Positions 1-7,602 of a stretch of 64,000 bases of DNA are shown here, in pieces. The stretch is from NCBI RefSeq assembly GCF_037076345.1, contig NZ_AP024702.1, positions 4,464,001-4,528,000 of the forward strand, written 5' to 3'. The number at the start of each line of letters is the position of its first letter. Within the stretch, counting starts at the first letter, position 1. This DNA is from Haloferula helveola. GTDB lineage: Bacteria > Verrucomicrobiota > Verrucomicrobiia > Verrucomicrobiales > Akkermansiaceae. The notes below the pieces were generated by a model. It was given only the letters and a program-made list of their open reading frames with translations. It did no database searches and had not been told where the DNA came from. Position numbers and translations under genes: made by a program.

Positions 1-1288
1 GGGTGAATCGGGCGAGGCGGCTTCCGAGTCGGGTGAAGATCTGTGGATGCAGGTCCGCAACGTTATGGGATTCCTCAGGGTCGGATTCCACGTCGAAGAG
101 CTGGTCTCCCCGTCGCTTCCATTCGCCCGAGATCACGGTGTCTTTGCCAAGGAGAATCTCACGCTTCGGCAGCGCCCCGCGGCCCGTCAAAGCAGGCAGG
201 AGGTCCGTTCCATCAAGCCCTTCAGGAGCTGTGCTTCCGGTGGCCGTGGCGAATGTGGGGAAAAGGTCGAGATAGCATACCGGGCCGCCAAAGCGGCTCC
301 CTTTATCGAACTTGCCGGGCCATCTTGCCAGGGCAACCACCCGCACACCGCCCTCCCAAGTCGTGAATTTGTTTCCGCGGAGAGGCTGGTTGCTGCCGCC
401 GTGCTTCGGGTCGGCGCCGTTGTCGCTATGGAAAACGACAAGGGTGTTGTCGGCGATGTTCCGGCGGTCCAAGGCGTCGAGGATTCGTCCGATGTTCTCG
501 TCCATCGACCGGGTCATCGCGGCGAAGGTCTGGCGCTTCGTGTTGCCCTTGCCCTCCTCGCCGTAATCCGGTGCGGATTCCCGCTTCGCGATTCCCTTGT
601 CGGTATTCGGACATCGCGGACCTGCGGAATCGAAACCGACTGCGTCGAGATCATCACGCTTCGCCTGCAACGGGGAATGGGGGGCGTTGAATGCGACGAG
701 CAGATGGAACGGGGTTGGGCGATTGGTTACGAACTCGACTGCCGCGTCGCCAAGAAGGTCGGTTGAGTATCCATCCTGGCGGAGGCTTTCATGATTCCTG
801 TGCCAGTCCAGTTCCCCATGGCGCTCGTGGCTGAAGTAATCGATGGCACCGTTGTAGTGCCCGAGGAACTCGGTGAAGCCGTGCTCGAGCGGGTGGAACC
901 TGGTGGAGGCGAGCCCCAGATGCCATTTTCCGATCAGACCCCGATGACGATAGCCATGCTCTCCCAGCCACTCCGCAATCGTGAGTTCGTCTCCGGGCAA
1001 GCCGTGGCGTGATTGCGGGTTGCAAACGCCATTCCAAATGCCGAAGCGGAAAGGGTAGCGTCCGGTCAGGCATCCAGCACGGGTGGGGGAGCAGATCGGC
1101 GACACGTAGAACCGGTTGAAGACGACGGACTGCTTCGAAAGCCGGTCGATGTTCGGGGTCGGAATCTCGCTTCCGTGGAAGCCGACGTCATTCCAGCCGA
1201 GATCGTCAGCAATGATGTGAAGGATCGAGGGAGGCTCGGCGGATGCGGTGGTCGACACCGCGGCAAATGCCAAAGCAATGTGACGCAC
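1..1288 (-). CDS. Secreted sulfatase (S1 family), C-terminus cut by window edge
   Basis: Partial gene: 429 codons are visible and the frame stays open to the left edge, so the stop lies outside the window. I start it at a GTG (1286-1288) preceded by GGAG. The first ~18 residues form a signal peptide ending in STTASA. The sulfatase metal site (HIIADDLGWND) follows, then the formylglycine motif C-S-P-T-R at residues 66-70, where Cys66 should be oxidised to formylglycine. Further along come GKWHLG and the HSDNGAD segment typical of the family. It would hydrolyse sulfate esters on an exported glycan substrate in the periplasm or outside the cell. It is the last visible gene of a minus-strand run of sulfatases, 56 bases downstream of the next one. 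The family assignment is firm; the sulfated substrate cannot be told from sequence. Confidence 0.9.
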   Translation of the reverse strand, partial: MRHIALAFAAVSTTASAEPPSILHIIADDLGWNDVGFHGSEIPTPNIDRLSKQSVVFNRFYVSPICSPTRAGCLTGRYPFRFGIWNGVCNPQSRHGLPGDELTIAEWLGEHGYRHRGLIGKWHLGLASTRFHPLEHGFTEFLGHYNGAIDYFSHERHGELDWHRNHESLRQDGYSTDLLGDAAVEFVTNRPTPFHLLVAFNAPHSPLQAKRDDLDAVGFDSAGPRCPNTDKGIAKRESAPDYGEEGKGNTKRQTFAAMTRSMDENIGRILDALDRRNIADNTLVVFHSDNGADPKHGGSNQPLRGNKFTTWEGGVRVVALARWPGKFDKGSRFGGPVCYLDLFPTFATATGSTAPEGLDGTDLLPALTGRGALPKREILLGKDTVISGEWKRRGDQLFDVESDPEESHNVADLHPQIFTRLGSRLARFT

Positions 1289-1344
1289 GCTTCTTCTCCA
1301 GCGGTGGGAGGAGGGAATCCGGGAAATCGTTTTCAAGCCGGACA

Positions 1345-2946
1345 TCAAGGCTTTCGGTGTTTCGCCAGACTCTTGGCGACCTCGGGCCACGGCCGGACTC
1401 CGACACGATCGGCCCATGCTTGCCACTTGCTCTCCAGTTCCAGTCGCTGGTCTTTGGCCATTTCGGACAGATCATGGAGTTCCGATGGATCTTCGGACAG
1501 GTCATGGAGTTGCCAGTCCTCCTCGCGGCTTGCCACCAGCTTCCATTTGCCATCTTGGATCGCCCGGTTGCCTTCGTGTTCCCAGAAGAGGGTGCGTGAT
1601 CCGATGCCGTCACCGCGAAGGACCGGAACAAGCGACTCGCCTTCGGTGTCCGGTGCGCTTGCTCCCGCAACTTCGACAAAGGTGGGTAGGAGGTCGATGA
1701 TATGGGCGACCTGGTGGCTGACCGTGTTCGCAGCCGGCCGCGCCGATACCTTCTCTCCCGCCCAGAAAATCGCCGGACTGGCGGTGCCGCCACGAAACAC
1801 TTCACGCTTGTAGCGCCGGTAGGGAGTATTCGCCACGTTAGCCCATCCCTGGCCCAGCGATGACGTCCAGCCGCCTTTCCTACCCCAATCCTCGTAGTTG
1901 CCCGGGTTGACCTTGTGGCCGCCGATTCCGAACATCCCGGTTTCCTTGGTAGAGCCGTTGTCGGAGATGAAAACGACGAGGGTGTTGTCAAGCGCGCCCT
2001 TGCTTTCGAGGTGCTCCAGGACGCGGCCGATGGTGCGGTCGAGGCGGTCGATGATGGCGCAGTAGAGTGCGAACTTGAGATCCAACTCGTCCTTCACCTC
2101 GTCGGACAGCGAGGCCCAGTCCGGGGAATCCCGTTTTGAGATTCGGGTTTCTTCCGGGAGGAGTCCGGCGCGTTTCAGACCCTTGAGTCGATCCTGTCGG
2201 AGCGGTGCCCAGCCGTGTTCCCGGAAACGGCCCCGGTATTTGGCGGTGTCCTCCGGTTTCGCATGGAGCGGGAAATGGGGGGCGTTGTAGGCGAGATACC
2301 CGAAGAACGGTTGTTCCGGAGAGTGGTCCAGATGCTGGTCGATGAAATGGATCGCGTAGTCCGTGTAGGTGTCGGTGGTGTAAAACTCGCGATCCGGATG
2401 AAGCGGATTCGTCGCTTGCTCGCCGGCCGGCAGGATGACCTTGTCGTCCAGGTAGATGTCGGTTCGAGGAACGACGGTAAAGTAGGAGTCGACGTAGCCC
2501 CTCGATCCGAAGAAGCGAGCGAACCCCCTATTGTCCGGTGAGTAGGTATCCTCCCATCCGAGGTGCCATTTGCCGGACATGAAGGTATGGTACCCCTCCT
2601 TCTTCAGGAGTTCCGGAAGCGTCGCCACATCCTCGCGGATCCCTTTCCCGTAGGAGGGGAAGTCCGTCTGGCCCAGCATGTGGCCGACTCCCGCCTGGTG
2701 AGGATAGACTCCGGTCATCAGCGCTGCCCTTGAGGGGCAGCATCTTCCCGTATTATGAAAGTTGGAAAGACGCAGGCCTTCGGCGGCAAGGCGATCGAGA
2801 TTCGGGGTGGCGATTCCTGAGCCGTAGCAGCCGAGGTCCGAGAATCCGAGGTCGTCGGCGAGAATGAGCAGAAGATTCGGCTTCGCAAAAGAGGCTGGCG
2901 CGAGGGTGACCATGAGGGCCGTCAGGATCGCCAACGGGTACGACAT
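1345..2946 (-). CDS. Secreted sulfatase (arylsulfatase-like, S1 family)
   Basis: A 533-residue sulfatase when started at the ATG at 2946, which opens directly on a hydrophobic signal segment (SYPLAILTALMVTLAPASFA). In-frame alternatives are an ATG at 2988 and a GTG at 2997; none has a clear ribosome site. The N-terminal calcium site reads LLILADDLGFSD. The formylglycine motif C-C-P-S-R sits at residues 69-73 and continues AALMTG. GKWHLG and ISDNGSTKETG follow, and a typical C-terminal subdomain ends in the KLVASREEDWQLHDL region. All features expected of an active class I sulfatase are present. The ATG lies 118 bases past the end of the small secreted protein upstream, so co-transcription is possible but unproven. 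The substrate is unknown; context suggests a sulfated polysaccharide. Confidence 0.9.
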   Translation of the reverse strand: MSYPLAILTALMVTLAPASFAKPNLLLILADDLGFSDLGCYGSGIATPNLDRLAAEGLRLSNFHNTGRCCPSRAALMTGVYPHQAGVGHMLGQTDFPSYGKGIREDVATLPELLKKEGYHTFMSGKWHLGWEDTYSPDNRGFARFFGSRGYVDSYFTVVPRTDIYLDDKVILPAGEQATNPLHPDREFYTTDTYTDYAIHFIDQHLDHSPEQPFFGYLAYNAPHFPLHAKPEDTAKYRGRFREHGWAPLRQDRLKGLKRAGLLPEETRISKRDSPDWASLSDEVKDELDLKFALYCAIIDRLDRTIGRVLEHLESKGALDNTLVVFISDNGSTKETGMFGIGGHKVNPGNYEDWGRKGGWTSSLGQGWANVANTPYRRYKREVFRGGTASPAIFWAGEKVSARPAANTVSHQVAHIIDLLPTFVEVAGASAPDTEGESLVPVLRGDGIGSRTLFWEHEGNRAIQDGKWKLVASREEDWQLHDLSEDPSELHDLSEMAKDQRLELESKWQAWADRVGVRPWPEVAKSLAKHRKP

Positions 2947-3064
2947 CGTGGCAAACGGGGAACGGGAATCGGAAGCGGCGGTGGACATCGGTGTCACCGG
3001 GGAGATTTGGCACCCGCTGGCGGTGTTCCCGGATTATCCACCGGGGCATGACGATCGGAGAACG

Positions 3065-3718
3065 TCAGAGGAAGTCGCGGATCGTATGGAGGCGCAGCTT
3101 CGCCGTCCGGGGGTCGTTGTAGATGAAAATGAGTCCGCGGGTCTGCTTGGTCAGTGGCCAGTTACTGGAAAGGAACGGGTGCCAGCCTTTCTTCCGCTCG
3201 AGAAGCAGAGTGGCATGGCAGAGCTCCTCACCCTTGTCCGGCTTTGGGGAAATGATGGTTTGATCGCCGGGCTTCAAAGCGAATTTCACCGAACCGACCT
3301 CTCCCGCGATCGGCTGCCGCGATAGGTTCATGAAGAACATCTGGCGCTGCTTGAAGTGCTTGGGGCCGTCGTCGAGGCAGACCACGTGGAACCCGTCCTC
3401 GTTGGCCGGTCCCTTTCGGAGCAGCATCACGATCTGGTTCCGGGCATTGCCCGCATTGCAGGTTCCCCAGTCATCGAACGCAGGTTTTCCGTCCTCCTCC
3501 GTGCTCTTGCCGAAGCGCCAGCGGTCCTGCGCAGCGACTTCGACCGGATCCGACAGGCGATTGGACGGCGGGGTGAGTTGGACAACGGACTTGCCGGTAA
3601 GCAGTTCGATCGGGCCGGCGTCCTTCACGCGGGGGAAGGTGATGAATCTGAGCGAAACCTTGCCTTCCTGCGCGGAGACGAAGGCGGTGAGAAGGAGCAG
3701 TGCGATGAGGGTTTTCAT
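3065..3718 (-). CDS. Small secreted protein of unknown function, partner of the Verru_Chthon-like gene
   Basis: A 217-residue protein that I do not recognise. The start is placed at the ATG at 3718 because it opens on a clear signal peptide (MKTLIALLLLTAFVSAQ); the longer upstream frame reads through an arginine-rich, non-protein-like stretch inside the neighbouring gene. The mature part looks beta-rich, with segments such as KVSLRFITFPRV and GSVKFALKPGDQTIISPK. No catalytic motif is visible. The start codon is 8 bases after the stop of the 1215-residue prepilin-like gene, so the two are almost certainly co-transcribed and may work together at the cell envelope. Verru_Chthon cassettes normally carry further pilin-like members, but this protein has no prepilin sequence and is not obviously one of them. 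Confidence 0.7.
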   Translation of the reverse strand: MKTLIALLLLTAFVSAQEGKVSLRFITFPRVKDAGPIELLTGKSVVQLTPPSNRLSDPVEVAAQDRWRFGKSTEEDGKPAFDDWGTCNAGNARNQIVMLLRKGPANEDGFHVVCLDDGPKHFKQRQMFFMNLSRQPIAGEVGSVKFALKPGDQTIISPKPDKGEELCHATLLLERKKGWHPFLSSNWPLTKQTRGLIFIYNDPRTAKLRLHTIRDFL

Positions 3719-3726
3719 GAACGGAC

Positions 3727-6700
3727 TCAGATCTCCGAGGCTTGAAGGTAGCGGAAGCTGACGATGTGGAATTGCCGGCCGAACTGGCGGTTGTTGTCGG
3801 ACTGGAGTTCCGAATGCTTGAGGTGGTCGTCGTCGCCTCCGTCGAGATAATCGGGGACCCGTTGGACAACGGCCGAGCACCACGCCCGGGCCCGGACCTT
3901 GCCGGAGGCATCGAGCGAGTCGCCATAGGTGCGAATGACGAAAGTGTCGCCCCGCGGGGTCAGTTGTCCGGCGAGTCCGCGGAGGATGTCGGCCTGATCC
4001 ACATAGGCGGCGCTACCATAAGCGACCGGCCCCTCGAGAGCTTCGGGGAAAGCGGGTCGCATGTCCGACGTCTCGGCCGGGTCGAGTGTGCGGCTGGCCG
4101 ACCGGAAGCCCTCGTTGATCGAGACCGAAGGATCGTCGATGGCTGCCTGCAGCGCTCCCTTCAGGGCGAGCTCCTTGTCGGATCCGTCGAGACGTCGGTT
4201 GATGAACTCCGAGAGAGAGAGGAAGGGACCGCGCAGGCGGACCTGCCGGACCATTGCTTCTGCGAGTTCGTCGATCTCGTCGTCGGTCAGCTCCCGCCAG
4301 CTCCGCCATTGTGCGGGCTCCGCCGGATCGTCACTCGATTCGCGGTAGGATTCCCCGTTCGGCAGGGAGAAGGATGCGACCGGAGTTCCGTCGGGCGTCT
4401 CTTCCGAAAGGTCGATCGTTCCCGACAGCGAGCGCTCGGCGTCGAGGTAGGCGATGTTCTTGCCCTTGAGGCTGGCGAAGAGGGCGCGCCACGCCTCGAC
4501 CGACGTGCTGTTGATGTTGAAGGGACCCTCCACCATCATGTGGGAGGAGAGCAGGTCGATGCCTTTGTCGTTGGTCAGGTTCCGGTCGAAGAAACTCCTG
4601 AGCTCGTCCTCGTCGAGATCGCCCAGGTAGGGAGTCATGCGGCTGTTGGGAAGCCGTTCGCCATTGAAGAAGAACTCGCGGGCATTCTGGAGTGGCGTTC
4701 CGGACGAGGTGCCTCTTGAGAAGGCAGTGCCTCGGGTGTCGGCGACCGATGAGAAGAAGTATTCGTCCCACAGCGCCTTGTTCGCGAGGTAGGAATGGTC
4801 GGCGAAGGTCACGTTGACCGGGCGTTGGTCCTCCGAGTAGTGACGTCGCCATGTGCCGTAGGCCCGATCAGCCGAGAGGTGGGGATGGGCGTAGGAGTTG
4901 CCGATCGCCTGGACCGTGTGGGGGAACAGTCCGCCTTGGCCGCTGGCGGTCACTTCGATGAAGTTGTTGCTCGTGTTGCTCGCACCCGGTCCGAGGTAGG
5001 AGTTGCCGAGGCTGTAGCCACCGAGTTGGGCGTGGCTGAGGGCGGCGATCGAGATCGGTGGGGCGACCGGTACTTCTTGCTGCACGATGTGGGTGGCTCC
5101 GGATTCCGCGGTGTAGCCGCCGCCGTAGTAACCGTTGTTCGACCGGTCGATGCTGATGTTCGCCTCAAAAGCCGAGTTCACGTCTTCCACCCACCAGTTC
5201 CAGCCGTGCTGGTAGAGTCCGTCAGGATCCTCGCGGTCCATGAAGACGGTGCCGACCACCGGGCTGGAATGGAGGAAGGGGCGGGAAGCGAAATGCCGGC
5301 CACCGTAGGGACCGGTGTTGCTGAGTTCGCTCGTCTCGCAGCCGGCGGTGAGGTTCACAAGAAGGAAGGGGATCGTGCCGGCGATGATCTCCCGGCCGCT
5401 CTTCGCCTCATACTCAAGCTTCGTTTCGCCTTCCGGCATCCCGAGCTCCATCATGTCCCGGTTGAAGTTCGATTTGGCTCCCGAGAGGCGGCTCACCAGT
5501 TGATACTGCCGGGCCATCCATTGCTGCGCGCCGCCGACACTCGATTGGCGATTGAAGAACTGCAGGGCGCTGCCATTGGCGAGGTCCCTGGTTTCGTTCG
5601 GCTCGATGGTAAAGGAGATCCGGTCGTTTGCGCTGAAGGTCAGCGCGCCGTCGCCGCTGCCGGTTGGGGGCTCAATGTGCTGGGTGTTCTGACTGCGGTC
5701 GGAGCGCTTCAGGCGGATGTATCGTTCCGGATTCCAGCCGGCAACGACCTCGCGGTTGGCTACGAAGGTGTCCGAGTTCTTGAGTTCGCGGAGACTGGTG
5801 TTGGCGAGAGAGAATACCCGGACCTGACCGGGTTCGAAGATTACTTCGCGGGTTCCGGAAAAGTAGACGGTGAAGCCCGTATCGCGATCGCCTGCCGCAG
5901 CACCGTTCGCGAGCCAGGCGATGGAGTTCGCCGTCGTGCTGGTGTAGCCCTTGCCCTCCTTGGTCCAGCGGATCGCCATCGGCAGATTGAAGAAACGGAA
6001 CTGTGTGGCGGTCGATGGACCGAGATTCATCGCAAGCGGAACATTGTAGGGATTCCACAGGGTGATGGCGGGGGAAATGCCGACGTTGAGCTTGTGGGAA
6101 TCGCGATTGCGCGGGTTGGCGCGTTTCTCGTCGGCGGTCCTCGGCTCGGCGATCAGGCTGAGGAGGAACTGCACCTTGATCGGCACCGGGAGCCGATACA
6201 GATTGGTGTATTCGCGCCGGAAGGCGTCGCCTCCCTGCCCGAAGTCCGGGTTCTTCACATGGATGCCGCGGCGGACTTCTCGGGACGAGAACTGCACCTG
6301 TTCGCGATACAACTGGTAGTAGGCCGCGAGGTCCTGGATCGGGACCTGGTCCTCATCGCGCCCGAAACGGTAGAGCATGAAATCATCGCTCTTGTCCCGG
6401 AGATTGATGGGCTGGTCGAGCAAGCCGCTGAGGTCGCGCTTCATGCCGCCTTCGCGGACATCGCAAAGCAGGCCGAACGAATGCGGTGTCGCGTCATGAA
6501 ACCGGCCGCGGGCGACGTCCGGCACGACGCCGTCGAGCAGATCCAGCGTCGGCCGGGTCGAGGCCAGCGAGAACTCGGTGGAATCACCGACACCCTCGAA
6601 GCCCTCGAGCAGGCCGTGGCCGGTGTTGCCGGGCGCCTGATGCCGGAAGATCCGGTTGGCGATCGATTGCGCACCGGCAGCTGCCGCATGGTCCTCCAGC

Positions 6701-7374
6701 AACCGGGCCTTGGTGCTCTCGTCTCCGATCCACCATCCGAATCGACCTTGGCTGTCTTCCGACGGCTTCACGTTGACCAGTCCGGCGTAAACGTGATCAC
6801 CCGAGTTCCCGGTGCCGAGCGTTCCTTCGCTCACGAGCTCGACCGCGCTGTCCGAGGAGTTGGGGGAGGGGCTTCCGGTCAAACTGGAACCCCGGGCCCG
6901 ATCGATGTCAGCGGCTTGTCCGGGAGTCAGCGAGACCAGCCACGAACGGAAGTGGTCTTCGCGCCGGTCCGTGTAACTCGGGCTCATCCCCCGATTAAGG
7001 CTCGTCGGAATGGTGGCGTGATCGCTGGGTTCGTCTCCGCCGCTCGGTGTCCCCGAGCCGGCTTTCCATGATTCCCACACCCCGGTCCAGTGGGGGTGGC
7101 TTGAACCGTCCTCAAGGATCGCGCCGGTGGCGGTGACACGCTGGTCAGGCCCGGCGTGCTTCTGCAATTCGCCGATCGCGAGAATCATCGCCATTCGGGC
7201 ATTGGCACGGGCCTCGGCAATCGCTTGCGACTGACCGCTACCGCGGACCGATACCGAAGACAAGGTCAGTAGACCGACCGCAAGCAGGGTCAGCAGAATC
7301 ATCAGCGAAATCGTGACGATCAGCGCAAACCCCGCCTCGGCAGGCCGCCGGGGCGAAGAGATGGATTTTTTCAT
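3727..7374 (-). CDS. Large prepilin-like protein, resembles Verru_Chthon cassette protein A
   Basis: A 1215-residue protein. Its N-terminus is basic (MKKSISSPRRPAEAG) and then runs into one long hydrophobic helix (FALIVTISLMILLTLLAVGLL), the shape of a type IV prepilin or GspK/PilX-like minor pseudopilin. The residue after the predicted Gly-Phe cleavage site is Phe, and position +5 is Val rather than Glu, as in GspK-type members. The helix continues into SSVSVRGSGQSQAIAEARANARMAMILAIGELQKHAGPDQRV, the pattern I associate with Verru_Chthon cassette protein A, a family of very large proteins in Verrucomicrobia with no assigned function. The rest is a large extracytoplasmic region with no recognised domain. 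Usually such genes sit with cassette members B, C and D; here only a small secreted protein follows. It is flanked by sulfatases and a giant repeat protein on the same strand. Confidence 0.75.
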   Translation of the reverse strand: MKKSISSPRRPAEAGFALIVTISLMILLTLLAVGLLTLSSVSVRGSGQSQAIAEARANARMAMILAIGELQKHAGPDQRVTATGAILEDGSSHPHWTGVWESWKAGSGTPSGGDEPSDHATIPTSLNRGMSPSYTDRREDHFRSWLVSLTPGQAADIDRARGSSLTGSPSPNSSDSAVELVSEGTLGTGNSGDHVYAGLVNVKPSEDSQGRFGWWIGDESTKARLLEDHAAAAGAQSIANRIFRHQAPGNTGHGLLEGFEGVGDSTEFSLASTRPTLDLLDGVVPDVARGRFHDATPHSFGLLCDVREGGMKRDLSGLLDQPINLRDKSDDFMLYRFGRDEDQVPIQDLAAYYQLYREQVQFSSREVRRGIHVKNPDFGQGGDAFRREYTNLYRLPVPIKVQFLLSLIAEPRTADEKRANPRNRDSHKLNVGISPAITLWNPYNVPLAMNLGPSTATQFRFFNLPMAIRWTKEGKGYTSTTANSIAWLANGAAAGDRDTGFTVYFSGTREVIFEPGQVRVFSLANTSLRELKNSDTFVANREVVAGWNPERYIRLKRSDRSQNTQHIEPPTGSGDGALTFSANDRISFTIEPNETRDLANGSALQFFNRQSSVGGAQQWMARQYQLVSRLSGAKSNFNRDMMELGMPEGETKLEYEAKSGREIIAGTIPFLLVNLTAGCETSELSNTGPYGGRHFASRPFLHSSPVVGTVFMDREDPDGLYQHGWNWWVEDVNSAFEANISIDRSNNGYYGGGYTAESGATHIVQQEVPVAPPISIAALSHAQLGGYSLGNSYLGPGASNTSNNFIEVTASGQGGLFPHTVQAIGNSYAHPHLSADRAYGTWRRHYSEDQRPVNVTFADHSYLANKALWDEYFFSSVADTRGTAFSRGTSSGTPLQNAREFFFNGERLPNSRMTPYLGDLDEDELRSFFDRNLTNDKGIDLLSSHMMVEGPFNINSTSVEAWRALFASLKGKNIAYLDAERSLSGTIDLSEETPDGTPVASFSLPNGESYRESSDDPAEPAQWRSWRELTDDEIDELAEAMVRQVRLRGPFLSLSEFINRRLDGSDKELALKGALQAAIDDPSVSINEGFRSASRTLDPAETSDMRPAFPEALEGPVAYGSAAYVDQADILRGLAGQLTPRGDTFVIRTYGDSLDASGKVRARAWCSAVVQRVPDYLDGGDDDHLKHSELQSDNNRQFGRQFHIVSFRYLQASEI

Positions 7375-7490
7375 GGGTTTTTGGAACGAAACCGGAGGTT
7401 TGGGACACTCTAGCTCTGTTAGTCTAGTGTGACTACTTTGTAATGGCTCAAAAAGCGAGAATGTTACCTCAAAGTTCGAAGTTTTTTCAG

Positions 7491-7535
7491 GGAAAGCCGC
7501 CGCTTTCCGAGCCGATCACATTCTGTGATTTCGGC
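7491..7535. repeat. Two adjacent inverted repeats between large genes
   Basis: The first hairpin is GGAAAGC-CGCC-GCTTTCC (7491-7508), a perfect 7-base stem with a 4-base loop. The second pairs GCCG (7511-7514) with CGGC (7532-7535) and ATCACA (7515-7520) with TGTGAT (7524-7529), leaving a two-base bulge. They lie in the 228-base gap between the end of the 1717-residue gene and the start of the 1215-residue gene. Neither is followed by a T tract on either strand, so they are not convincing terminators. They could be protein-binding or RNA structures in the leader of the downstream gene. Confidence 0.4.
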
Positions 7536-7557
7536 GTCACTTTATTGCCCGAAAAGT

Positions 7558-7588
7558 AATCCCGACCCCGTGAATTGGGGTCGGGATT
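7558..7588 (-). terminator. Rho-independent terminator after the giant repeat-protein gene
   Basis: A perfect 12-base stem (AATCCCGACCCC paired with GGGGTCGGGATT) with a 7-base loop, beginning 14 bases past the stop of the 1717-residue gene. On the minus strand it is followed by ACTTTTC, a short T tract. It separates transcription of that gene from the Verru_Chthon-like gene downstream. Confidence 0.75.
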
Positions 7589-7602
7589 GGCCTCCGGAGA
7601 GA

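Noticed and set aside
4795-7071. Long plus-strand frame of 758 codons opposite the Verru_Chthon-like gene
   Set aside because: It is a shadow of the minus-strand gene caused by high GC. It lacks any recognisable domain or signal peptide, while the opposite strand has a prepilin-like start and tight operon spacing.
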